A DNA stretch of 64,000 bases from the NCBI RefSeq assembly GCF_002556545.1, contig NZ_CP022685.1:5124001-5188000 (forward strand). Reading direction: 5' to 3'. The notes under the pieces were generated by a model. It was not told the DNA's origin and did no database searches. It was given only the letters and a program-made list of their open reading frames with translations. Shown one piece after another: positions 48,582 through 58,900 of the stretch. The DNA comes from Streptomyces formicae. Lineage in GTDB: Bacteria; Actinomycetota; Actinomycetes; Streptomycetales; Streptomycetaceae. The first letter of the stretch is position 1. The number at the start of each line of letters is the position of its first letter. Made by a program: the position numbers and the translations under genes.

Positions 48582-49390
48582 GGCGCTCGGCGTCCGGAGC
48601 TCGGCGCCCGGAGTCCGACGCTCGGCCCCGGCGCCCGGGTCCGGCGTCCGGCGATCGGCCCCCAGCCTCCGGCCCTCGGCGCCCGGCGTCCGGCGCTCGC
48701 CCCTGGCGTCCGGTGCTCGGCGCTCGGCGTCCGGCGATCGGCCCCCAGCCTCCGGCCCTCGGCGCCCGGCGTCCGGCGCTCGCCCCTGGCGTCCGGTGCT
48801 CGGCCCCTGGCGTCCGGTGCTCGGAGCCCGGCCCCCAGCCCCCCGTCGCCCGGCGCTGGGCCCTCGGCCTCCGGCCCTTGGAGTCCGGAGTCCGGCGTCC
48901 GGCGCTCGCCCCCAGCCTTCGGTGCTCGGCGCTCGGCGTCCGGCGATCGGCCCCTGGCGTCCGGTGCTCGGAGCCCGGCCCCCAGCCCCCGTCGCCCGGC
49001 GCTGGGCCCTCGGCCCCCGGCCCTTGAAGTCCGGAGTCCGGCGCTTGGCCCCTGGCCCCCGGCCCTTGAAGTCCGGAGTCCGGCGCTTGGCCCCTGGCCT
49101 TCGGTGCTCGGCGTCCGGCGTCCGGCGCTTGGCCCCTGGCCTTCGGTGCTCGGCGTCCGGCGTCCGGCGCTTGGCCCCCGGCCCCCGGCGCCCGGAGTCC
49201 GGCGCTCGTCCCCGGCCTCCGGCGCTCGGAGTCCGGCCCCCAGCCCCCAGCCCCCGGCGCCCGGAGTCCGGAGGCCGACGTCCGGCGATCGCCCCCGGCC
49301 CCCGGCCCCCGGCTTCCGGCGTCCGGCGCTCGGCCTCTGGTGTCCGGCCCCTGGCTTCCGGTGTCCGGCCCCCGGCGCTTGGCGCCCGGC
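48582..49390. repeat. Degenerate 7-bp tandem array, about 115 units
   Basis: This stretch is built of seven-base units of the form GGNNNYN, mostly GGCGTCC, GGCGCTC, GGCGCCC, GGCCCCT and GGAGTCC. Larger blocks are duplicated (for example near 48650 and 48734, and near 49023 and 49072). Because 7 is not a multiple of 3, all frames stay nearly free of stops and long false reading frames appear on both strands. It lies between two convergent genes and codes for nothing convincing. Confidence 0.85.
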
Positions 49391-49440
49391 CCGGTGGCCG
49401 ACCGGCTGCGGCCGCCGTCCGTCCGGCCACCAGGTCCGTC

Positions 49441-49628
49441 GGGCCAGCGGGACCACCGGGATCAGCGGGGCCAGCGGTCCGTCGGGCCAGCGGTCCGTCG
49501 TGACAGCGGGACCACCGGTACCACCGGGATCAGCAGGGCCAACGGGGTCGGTGGTGTCGATGGGGTCAGCAGGCTCAGTGGGCCCAGTGGGCTCAGCGGG
49601 TTGCGTGGGATCAGTGGGCCCAGTGGGC

Positions 49629-49635
<7 letters not shown>
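49441..49635. repeat. Degenerate 9-bp tandem array
   Basis: Units such as GGGCCAGCG, GGACCACCG, GGATCAGCG and GGCTCAGTG follow the 7-bp array after a 50-base break. In one frame this would read as Gly-x-x triplets, but no start or ribosome site is seen. Its end overlaps the stop codon of the convergent cell-wall hydrolase gene. Confidence 0.75.
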
Positions 49636-50951
<1,316 letters not shown>

Positions 50952-51069
50952 ATCACCCTCCATGGGTTCGAAACCGAAAGAACGGGTGAAGGGGTGGAAA
51001 CGGCCCCTTCATGGACAGGAGTGGTGACGGGGGCGGTTATGACGGTCTTGGGGCGGGGAGCGATCGGAC

Positions 51070-51618
51070 ATGGTCGACACCACGCCCTCCGAACCGCCCG
51101 AGACCGTCGAGGATCTGACCGCGCGGCACGGGCTGCGGCCCCTGCCCGTGGAAGGCGGGCTCTTCCGCCAGATCTGGGCCGGACCGCCCGACGCGGCGGG
51201 GCGCCCCTCGGGAACGGCGATCATCGCGCTCCTGACCAGGGACCCCGACGACTTCTCGGCGCTGCACCGGCTGCCGACCGACGAGGTCTGGCACTTCTAC
51301 GACGGTGACGCGCTGGAAATGCTCCTGCTCGCGCCCGAAGGGACGGACCGGGTCGTGCTGCTCGGCGCGGGCGGACAGGTGCAGTGCGTGGTCCCCGCCG
51401 GGACGTGGATGGGCGCGCGGGTCGCGGCGGGCGGCCGCCACGGGTGGGCGCTCTTCGGGACGACGATGGCACCAGGTTTCCTGCCCGAGGACTACGAGGG
51501 CGGCGACCCCACGGCCCTGAGCGCACGCCACCCGGAACGGGCGGACCTCATCCGGGCCCTGTGCCGTACGGACGGACGGCTGCGGATGCCCGGAGCGGAC
51601 GGAGTGGACAGTGAGTGA
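51070..51618 (+). CDS. DUF985 cupin-domain protein
   Basis: The 182-residue single cupin has the DUF985 motifs EGGLFRQIWAG, DEVWHFYDGDALEMLLLAPE and VPAGTWMGARVAAGGRHGWA. The His/Glu residues in the second and His in the last could hold a metal or sugar-like ligand. Function unknown. GGGGAG lies before the ATG. It overlaps the next gene by eight bases, so the two are co-expressed. Confidence 0.86.
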   Translation: MVDTTPSEPPETVEDLTARHGLRPLPVEGGLFRQIWAGPPDAAGRPSGTAIIALLTRDPDDFSALHRLPTDEVWHFYDGDALEMLLLAPEGTDRVVLLGAGGQVQCVVPAGTWMGARVAAGGRHGWALFGTTMAPGFLPEDYEGGDPTALSARHPERADLIRALCRTDGRLRMPGADGVDSE

Positions 51619-52489
51619 GTCGGCGTGGGGACTCGACGCGTCGCTGCCCGGACTGGCAGGCAAGGTCGTCCTGGTGACCGGGGCGAGCGGCACGATCGGC
51701 GCGGGCATCGCCCGCCGGTTCGCCCAGGCGGGCGCGGCGGTGGTGGTGCACTACCGGAGCGGCGCGGCGGCCGCGGAGGCCGTGGTGGAACGGATCAGGG
51801 CGGCGGGTGGCGCGGGCATCGCGGTGCGGGCGGATCTGGTGGGCGCGCAGGGTGCGGAGGGTGCGGAGGGCGCGGAGGGCGCGGAGGGCACGGGCGTCGG
51901 GGACGCGGGTGGTGAGGCCGGTGGGGGCGAGGCCGAGTGCCGGCGGCTCGTCCGGGCGGCCGGGGACTGGCGGGGGCGGCTTGACGCGGTGGTGAACTGC
52001 GCCGGGATCCAGCCCGTGCGGGCGCTTCCCGGGATGACCGCCGCCGACTGGCGGGCGGTGTCGGAGGCGAACGTGACCAGTGCGTTCAGCTGCACGCAGG
52101 CCGCCGCGGAGCTCATGTCCCGCCAGGACGGCGGCGGTTCGATCACGCACATCGCGTCGATCGAGGGCTCGCACCCCGCCCCCGGCCACGCGCACTACAG
52201 CGCGTCCAAGGCCGCCCTCATCATGTTCGCCCGTTCCGCAGCCCTGGAGTACGGGCCGCTCGGCATCCGCGTCAACAGCGTCTCGCCCGGCCTCGTCGAT
52301 CGGCCCGGCCTCGCCGACGACTGGCCGGACGGCGTGGCGCGGTGGGGCCGCGCGGCGCCGCTCGGCAGGCTCGGGCGGCCCGAGGACATCGGCGACGCCT
52401 GCGTGTTCCTCGCCTCGGACGCGGCGTCCTGGATCACCGGGACCGACCTCGTCGTGGACGGTGGGGTGGGGGCGCGGCCCACCTGGTAG
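51611..52489 (+). CDS. Short-chain dehydrogenase/reductase (SDR)
   Basis: This 292-residue NAD(P)-dependent oxidoreductase has the Rossmann motif VLVTGASGTIGAGIARRFA near residue 20, NAG motif VVNCAGIQPV, Ser in HIASIEGSHP and the YxxxK pair in HAHYSASKAALIMFA. It ends with the FLASDAASWITGTDLVVDGG signature. An Ala-Glu-Gly repeat (9-bp DNA repeat) and a Gly-rich stretch are inserted at about 78-105, between beta strand 3 and helix, which is unusual. The GTG start at 51611 overlaps the cupin gene. The substrate is not known. Confidence 0.92.
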   Translation: MSESAWGLDASLPGLAGKVVLVTGASGTIGAGIARRFAQAGAAVVVHYRSGAAAAEAVVERIRAAGGAGIAVRADLVGAQGAEGAEGAEGAEGTGVGDAGGEAGGGEAECRRLVRAAGDWRGRLDAVVNCAGIQPVRALPGMTAADWRAVSEANVTSAFSCTQAAAELMSRQDGGGSITHIASIEGSHPAPGHAHYSASKAALIMFARSAALEYGPLGIRVNSVSPGLVDRPGLADDWPDGVARWGRAAPLGRLGRPEDIGDACVFLASDAASWITGTDLVVDGGVGARPTW

Positions 52490-52507
52490 GAGGAGGGGGC
52501 GGGCGGG

Positions 52508-53356
52508 TCAGGCCGGGGGCGTCGTTCCACGGGGCGAGGCCACTCGGTCGAGCCACGCGCCGACGGCCGCGTCGAACTCGGCGGGCCGTTCCAGGTTCGG
52601 CAGATGCGCGGCCGACTCGACGACCCGCAGCACGGAGTCGGGGAGCGCCGCGTGCATGGCCTCCGCGTCGGCGACCGGCGTGTACGTGTCGTCGCGGCCC
52701 ACGACCACCAGCGAAGGGACCGTGACCCGGGTCAACAGGTCGCGGTAGTCCGGGCGTTCGGCCCGACCGCGCAGCGCGGCCGCGGCTCCCTCGGGCGGCG
52801 CGGCCAGCATCATGCGGTGCACGTGGGCCGCCGCCACCGGGTTGTACGGGGCGGCCATCTTGTCCAGGACCTCGTCCGCGTACCCCCGCATGCCCTCGGC
52901 GAGCAGTCGGTCCGCCATGGCGTTACGGTGCGCCTTGCCCTCCGGCGTCTCCGCGGCGGGGAACGTGTCGGCGAGGAGCAGCCCGGTGACGCGGCCGGGG
53001 AACCTGCGGTAGCACTCCATGACGATCTGGCCGCCCATGGAGAGCCCGCCGAGCGCGAACTCCCGTACGCCCAGGTGGTCGAGGAGCGCCGCGATGTCCT
53101 CGGCGAACGTGCCGAGCGGGGTGGTGCCGGGGACCACCGTCGACTCGCCGTAGCCGCGCAGGTCGGGCGTGATGACGCGGTGGGTGGCGGCGAACGCGCG
53201 GCGCTGCGGTGTCCACATGGAGCGGTCGAAGGGGTGGCCGTGGATGAGGACGAGGGCGGGGGCGGAGGCGGAGGCGGAGGAGAGTGCGCCGGGGGACGCG
53301 GCCGGGCCCTCGTCGTCGTAGCCGATGGTGACGCCGTTGACGTGTGCGGTTGCCAT
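52508..53356 (-). CDS. Alpha/beta hydrolase
   Basis: This 282-residue serine hydrolase has the oxyanion motif LVLIHGHPFDRSMW, the nucleophile elbow FALGGLSMGGQIVME (Ser near residue 111), the acid in VVGRDDTYTPV and the His in VESAAHLPNLERP. It resembles 3-oxoadipate enol-lactonases and general esterases. A Ser/Ala run (about 20-32) is inserted near the start. It is convergent with the SDR gene and divergent from the MocR regulator, which may control it. Confidence 0.9.
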   Translation of the reverse strand: MATAHVNGVTIGYDDEGPAASPGALSSASASAPALVLIHGHPFDRSMWTPQRRAFAATHRVITPDLRGYGESTVVPGTTPLGTFAEDIAALLDHLGVREFALGGLSMGGQIVMECYRRFPGRVTGLLLADTFPAAETPEGKAHRNAMADRLLAEGMRGYADEVLDKMAAPYNPVAAAHVHRMMLAAPPEGAAAALRGRAERPDYRDLLTRVTVPSLVVVGRDDTYTPVADAEAMHAALPDSVLRVVESAAHLPNLERPAEFDAAVGAWLDRVASPRGTTPPA

Positions 53357-53384
53357 GGAGGGAGGCTAGGCCGCGACGAGATGG

Positions 53385-53416
53385 CGGTGCAATAGGATCT
53401 TTGCTCTCGGTGCAAT
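53385..53416 (+). promoter_or_regulatory. Direct repeat CGGTGCAAT, candidate MocR operator
   Basis: CGGTGCAAT occurs at 53385 and 53408, 23 bp apart (about two helical turns), in the 90-base gap between the hydrolase and the divergent MocR gene. MocR-type regulators bind direct repeats in such gaps. Confidence 0.55.
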
Positions 53417-53446
53417 GCGGGCTGACCAGGGAAAACGGGGTGGAGC

Positions 53447-54883
53447 GTGCGGCGGGACGAGTTCCGGCGGGTCGCGGACGAGGTGGCGGCGGAGATCGCG
53501 AGCGGGGTGCTGCGGCCGGGTGAGCGGCTGCCCACGCAGCGGGCCTTCGCGCGGGCGCGGGGCATCGCCAACTCCACCGCCATCCGCGTGTACGGCGAGC
53601 TGACGCGGCGCGGGCTCGTCGTCGGCGAGGTGGGGCGCGGCACGTTCGTCCGGGCCTCGGCCCCGCACGCCGGGGGCGCCGCCCTCACCGAGCGCGCGGC
53701 GGCCGACGCCGCCGGGCCGCCGCCGCCCGCCGTGAACCTCGAACTCAACTACCCGGTGACACCAGGGCAGTCGGAGCTGATGAGCAAGGGGCTCGCCCCG
53801 CTGCTCAGGCCCGACGTGCTGCTCGACGCCACCCGGACCGCCGCGCCCGCCGGTACGCCGCAGGCGCGCGATGCCGCCGCCGAGGTGCTCGCCCGCGCCG
53901 GGTGGCGGCCGGAGCCCGAGCGGCTGCTCTTCGCGGGGAACGGGCGGCAGGCCATCGCCGCCGCGCTCTCCTCGCTCTGCGGGCCCGGCGGTCGCGTCGG
54001 CGTCGAGGAACTGACGTATCCGCTGGTCAAGTCCATCGCCGGGCGGATCGGCGTGCGGCTGGTGCCGGTCGCCGTGGACGAGCAGGGCATGGTCCCCGAG
54101 GCGCTCGCCGACGCCCACAGGAGCGCTCCGCTCAGTGCCGTCTACGTACAGCCGACCCTCCAGAACCCGCTGTCCGTGACCGCGGGGGAGGGGCGCAGGG
54201 CCCAACTGGCCGCCGTTCTGCGGGAGTACGGGATCACGGCGGTGGAGGACGCCACGTGGGGGTTCCTCGTGCCGGACGGTCCTCGCGGGCTGCCTGGATC
54301 CGGTCCTGGTCCGCTCGCGCCCCTCGCCGCGCACGCGCCCGAGCGGACCGTCCTCGTCGACAGCCTCTCCAAGCGGCTCGCCCCCGGCCTCACCGTCGGC
54401 ATGCTGGCCGCGCCCCCGGGGCTCGTCGAGACCCTCGCGGACGGCCTGCGGGCGGGGGCCTGGACGGCTCCGGCCTTCAGCCTGGAGGCGGCCGTGCGGT
54501 GGATCGCCGACGGGACCGTCGCGGCGGTCGTCGAGGCCAAGCGCGCCGACGCGGCCGCACGCCAGCGGATCCTGCGGGAGCGGCTCGGGGTCGACGCGGC
54601 GGGCCGGGTCCGCGCGGGCGGCCGGGTCCGTACCGATCCCGGTGCGTACTACTGCTGGTGGGACCTGCCGTCGCGGTGGCGGGCCGAGCCGTTCGTCGCC
54701 GCGTCTGCCGCGCGCGGCGTGGCCGTCACGCCCGGCGCGGCCTTCGCGGCGGGCGGGCATCTCACCCCGGACGCCGTACGGATCGGTCTCGCCTCCCCGC
54801 CGACGGAGGTGCTCGGGGAGGCGCTGGGGGTCCTCGCGGAGGTCGCGGAAGGCGTGCCGGGGGCGACGGGCGCGGCCGGCTGA
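53447..54883 (+). CDS. MocR/PdxR-type regulator: GntR HTH fused to aminotransferase domain
   Basis: The 478-residue regulator has a GntR winged helix at about 1-70 (FRRVADEVAAEIASGVLRPG; RARGIANSTAIRVYGELTRR). The rest is a fold-type I aminotransferase domain: NPLSVTAGEGR with the PLP-contacting Asn, EDATWGFLV, and the PLP-binding Lys in VDSLSKRLAPGLTVG. The usual aromatic residue after the ED pair is replaced, so it probably senses an amino compound rather than catalysing. GTG at 53447 is used; the ribosome site is poor. It is divergent from the hydrolase gene. Confidence 0.88.
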   Translation: MRRDEFRRVADEVAAEIASGVLRPGERLPTQRAFARARGIANSTAIRVYGELTRRGLVVGEVGRGTFVRASAPHAGGAALTERAAADAAGPPPPAVNLELNYPVTPGQSELMSKGLAPLLRPDVLLDATRTAAPAGTPQARDAAAEVLARAGWRPEPERLLFAGNGRQAIAAALSSLCGPGGRVGVEELTYPLVKSIAGRIGVRLVPVAVDEQGMVPEALADAHRSAPLSAVYVQPTLQNPLSVTAGEGRRAQLAAVLREYGITAVEDATWGFLVPDGPRGLPGSGPGPLAPLAAHAPERTVLVDSLSKRLAPGLTVGMLAAPPGLVETLADGLRAGAWTAPAFSLEAAVRWIADGTVAAVVEAKRADAAARQRILRERLGVDAAGRVRAGGRVRTDPGAYYCWWDLPSRWRAEPFVAASAARGVAVTPGAAFAAGGHLTPDAVRIGLASPPTEVLGEALGVLAEVAEGVPGATGAAG

Positions 54884-54911
54884 CGGGCGGGCGCGCCCCG
54901 TCAGCGGGCGA

Positions 54912-55868
54912 TCACCCCGTGGCCAGCAGCGCGCGCAGTGCCTCCGTGACCCCGGCCGGGTCCTCCTCCGCCATGAAGTGGCCGCACGAGACGGTGCGGT
55001 GCGTCAGACGGGGCGCCCAGGCCCGCCAGCGCGCGGCGGCGTCGAAGCCGAGCGCCGCGCCCCAGTCCTGCTGGAGCACCGTGACCGGCATGCCGAGGGT
55101 GCGGCCCGCGCGCCGGTCGGCGGTGTCGTGTTCGAGGTCGACGGTCGCCGACGCGCGGTAGTCCGCGACGATCGAGGGCACGGCCTCGCGCGACGCCTTC
55201 AGGTAGGCGGCCCTGACGTCGTCGGGAACGGCCGCGGGGTCCCGCGTCCAGATGTCCAGGAAGTGGCCGAAGAACGCGTCCGCCGACGCCTCGATCATCC
55301 GCTCGGGCAGACCGGGCGGCTGCGCCATCAGATACAGGTGGAAGCCGACCGCGGCGGACGTGCCGTGCATGACCTCCCACATGTCGGGCGTCGGCAGCAC
55401 GTCGAGCGAGGCGAGGTGCGTGATCGCGGCCGGGTGGTCGAGGCCCGCCCTGACCGCGACGAGCGCGCCGCGGTCGTGCCCGGCGAGCGCGAACCGCTCG
55501 TGGCCGAGGGCGCGGGCGAGCGCGACGACGTCGGCGGCCATCGTGCGCTTGGAGTACGTCGCGTCAGAGACGGCGGCAGGCTTGTCGCTGGCGCCGTATC
55601 CGCGCAGGTCGGGGCAGATGACGCGGTGGTCGACGGCGAGCTCCGCCGCCACGTGGCGCCACATCAGGTGGGTCTGGGGAAAGCCGTGCAGCAGGACGAC
55701 GGGGGTGCCGGTGGCGGGCCCGCCGACGGCGACGTTGAGCGCGACGCCTTCGTCGCCGTCGCCGTCGACATCGCCGTCGACATCACCGTCGACGTTGACG
55801 CGGTGGTAGGTGAATCCGTCGATGCGGGGGCCCGGGGCCTCGGTGTTCTCTCGGTGCGTTCGGTGCAT
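54912..55868 (-). CDS. Alpha/beta hydrolase with Asp nucleophile (haloacetate dehalogenase / epoxide hydrolase-like)
   Basis: This 318-residue enzyme has VVLLHGFPQTHLMWRHVAAE, LRGYGASDKPAA, and the nucleophile elbow FALAGHDRGALVAVRAGLDH with Asp in place of Ser. Its catalytic His is in VSCGHFMAEEDP. The Asp nucleophile and the cap segment with Tyr/Trp point to dehalogenases or epoxide hydrolases. Near the N-terminus there is a run of Val-Asp-Gly-Asp repeats (9-12-bp DNA repeat), a species-variable insert. It is divergent from the large SARP-ATPase gene. Confidence 0.88.
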   Translation of the reverse strand: MHRTHRENTEAPGPRIDGFTYHRVNVDGDVDGDVDGDGDEGVALNVAVGGPATGTPVVLLHGFPQTHLMWRHVAAELAVDHRVICPDLRGYGASDKPAAVSDATYSKRTMAADVVALARALGHERFALAGHDRGALVAVRAGLDHPAAITHLASLDVLPTPDMWEVMHGTSAAVGFHLYLMAQPPGLPERMIEASADAFFGHFLDIWTRDPAAVPDDVRAAYLKASREAVPSIVADYRASATVDLEHDTADRRAGRTLGMPVTVLQQDWGAALGFDAAARWRAWAPRLTHRTVSCGHFMAEEDPAGVTEALRALLATG

Positions 55869-55981
55869 ACGGAGAGGGTGCGCCGGGTGGATCAGCAGCG
55901 GATCAGTGACGGCTCAGCGATGGCCCGGCGGCGGGGCGGCGGCGGCTCGGCGCACCTCGTCCGAGCGGGTACGTTGACCCA

Positions 55982-58900
55982 GTGCCGCAGCAAGCAGGGG
56001 GCCCCGCCCGGCCGCCGCAGGAACCGGCGGTGGCGTTCACCGTGCTCGGGTCCGTGGGCGCGCGCGACGGGGACGGGCGGCCGCTGGGGCTCAAGGGGCC
56101 GATGCACCGTGCCGTACTGGCCAGGCTGCTGATCGCGCGCGGCAAGGTCGTCCCCCTGGAGTGGCTGGTGGACGACCTCTGGGAGGACCCGCCGCCGAGG
56201 GCCGTCGGCACGATCAGGACGTTCGTCTCCACGCTGCGCCGCGCCCTCGAACCCGACAGGCCGCCGCGCGCCCCCGCCCGCCTCCTCGTCACCGCGGGCC
56301 CCGGCTACGCGCTGCGCCCCGCGCCCGACGCGGTCGACGCCTGGCGGTTCGAGTCGGCGGTGCGCGGCGCGGGCGAGCTCCTCGAAGCGGGGCGGCCCGG
56401 GCCCGCCGTACGGTGCGTCGACGAGGCGCTCGCGCTGTGGCGGGGGCCCGCGTACGCCGAGTGGGCCGACGCGGACTGGGCGCGGGCGGAGGCCGTGCGC
56501 CTGGACGGCCTGCGGCTGCTCGCCGTGGAACGCCGCGCGGCGGGGGCGCTGGCGCTCGGCCTGAGCGACGACGTGGTCCCCGACCTGGAGGCGCAGGTCG
56601 TGGAGCACCCCTGGCGCGAGGAGTCCTGGCGCCTCCTCGCGCTCGCGCTCTACCGCTCGGGCCGCCAGGGCGACGCCCTCGCCGCCCTGCGCCGGGCCCG
56701 CCGCATCCTGGTCACGGAACTCGGCGTGGACCCCGGGCCCGAGCTGCGCCGATTGGAGGCGGGGGTGCTGGGTCAGGAGCCCGGGTTGCTGGCGCCCGGA
56801 CCCGAGGCGGCGCGGGTGGCGGATTCCGACGGTTTCGTGGGGCGGGAGCGGGAGCTGGCCGTCCTTGAGGGGGCTGCGGGGCGTGCGGAGCACGCTGCCG
56901 GGCACGCCGGATACCTCGCCGGACACGGTGGGCTCGTCCTGGTGTCCGGTGAAGCGGGCGCCGGAAAGACGGCCCTGGTCGAACAGCTGACGGCACGCCT
57001 CGCGGCCCGAGGCTGGACCACGGCGTGGGGCCGCTGCCCGGAACACGAGGGCGTACCGGCGGCATGGCCCTGGACCACGATCCTGACGGAACTGGCGGCG
57101 GGGCCGTGGCCGACCGGGGCGGGGGCGGACGGCGGGGCCGAAGGCGCGGTGCCCGTGCCCGTGCCCGGCGGGGCGGGGGAGCGACCTGCTTCTGCCGCTG
57201 CCGGGGAGACGCCTGCCCGCGCTGGGCAGTCGCCCGTTCCTGCTGGGGAGCCTGTCTCGGCTGGGTGGCGGTCCGCTGCTGCGCAGGGGTCTTCTGTGCG
57301 TGGTGGGCGGCCGTGTGGCTTGGCAGGGTGTTCCCTCGCCTCCGGCGGGGAGGAGCCCGTGGTGGCGGGGCGGTCGCTTGCCCCGGCTGGGGGGCCTGTC
57401 TCGGCTGGGTGGCGGTTCGCTGCTGCGCAGGGGTCTTCTGTGCGTGGTGGGCGGCCGTGTGACTCGGCAGGGTGTCCCGTCACCCCCGGCGGGGAGGCGC
57501 CTGCCCCTACCGACCCCGCCTTCCCCTCCACCGGAACATCCCCCGCCCCCGACGCCCGCTTCCAACGCCGCCGCGCGCTCGGGGAGTTGCTGCGTGGCGT
57601 CGTCGCGCGGGAGCGTGGCCCCCTGCTTCTCGTGCTCGATGACCTCCAGTGGGCCGACGACGAGACGCTGGAGTGTCTGGAGGGCCTGGAGGGTCTCGGA
57701 TCGCCCGCGTCGGCGGGTGTGCTTGTCGTCGGGATCCATCGGGAGGCCGACGTGCCCGCGCGGCTGCGGGCGTTCCTCGGGCGGGCGGCTCGGGGGGAAC
57801 CCGTGCGGGTCGTCCTCGGCGGGCTCGGCGAGGACGACGTGGCCGCGCTCGTCCGCACCGTCGCGGGCCCCGGCGTGGCGGACGACGCCGTCCGTGCCGT
57901 GCACGCCCGCAGCGGCGGCAACCCCTTCTTCGTACGCGAACTGGCCCGCCTCTGCGCCACGGACGGCCGCGCCGCCCTCTCGGGTGTCCCCATCGGCGTA
58001 CGCGACGTCATCCGGCACCGGCTCGGCGCGCTCGGAGAGGAGGCGCGGACCGTGCTGCGGCAGGCCGCCGTCATCGGGCCCGAGGTCGATCTCGACCTCC
58101 TGGTCCCGCTCGCGGGCGGCAACGAAGACGCGGTCGTCCACGCCGTCGAGACGGCGCTGCGCCACGGCTTCCTCGACGAACTCGGCCCGGAACGCGTCCG
58201 GTTCGCCCACGCGCTGGTCCGCGAGACCCTGTACGAGGACATCTCCCGCGCCCGCCGCGCCCGCTGGCACACCGCCCTCGCCGAGGTCATCGAGACGCTG
58301 CGCCCGGACGACGTCGACGCGCTCGCCGACCACTACCTCCGCGCGGGCACCCGGGCGACCTCGGCCCGCGCCGCCCGCTACGCCCAACTCGCCGCCCACC
58401 GCGCCGAACAGGACGCGGCCCCGCACCGCGCGGCCCGTCTGTGGCGGGCGGCGCTCGACGCCCATGACCGGCGCGGGGGCGATCGCGCGCGCGAGCGGCT
58501 CGGGCTCGTCATGGGACTCGTCCGCGCCCTCGCCCTCACCGGCGGCCTCGCGGAGGCCAGACAGCACCGCTCCGACGCCCTCGCCGACGCCGAACGCCTC
58601 GGCGACCCCGAGCTGACCGCCCAGGTCATCGGCGCCTTCGACGTCCCCGCCAACTGGACCCGCAACGACGATGAAGCGCTCTCCCGCCGCATCGTCGACG
58701 CCGCCGAACGCACGCTCCTCGCGCTCCCCGGGGACGACGACGCGGCACGCTGCCGCCTGCTCGCCACGATCGCCATGGAACTGCGCGGCTCGACCGGGCC
58801 GCGCGGGCGCGACGCGGCCGCCGAGGCGGAGGCGCTCGCCCGCTCCCTCGGCCCCGGTCACGACCCGGCACTCCTCGCCTTCGCCCTCAACGCCCGCTTC

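Noticed and set aside
48582..49390. Possible CRISPR array
   Set aside because: Repeats are contiguous 7-mers without unique spacers, and no cas genes are near.
48276..49456. Long open frames on both strands across the heptamer array, resembling PE/PPE or collagen-like proteins
   Set aside because: A 7-bp period keeps all frames open by chance. There is no ribosome site, signal peptide or non-repetitive domain.
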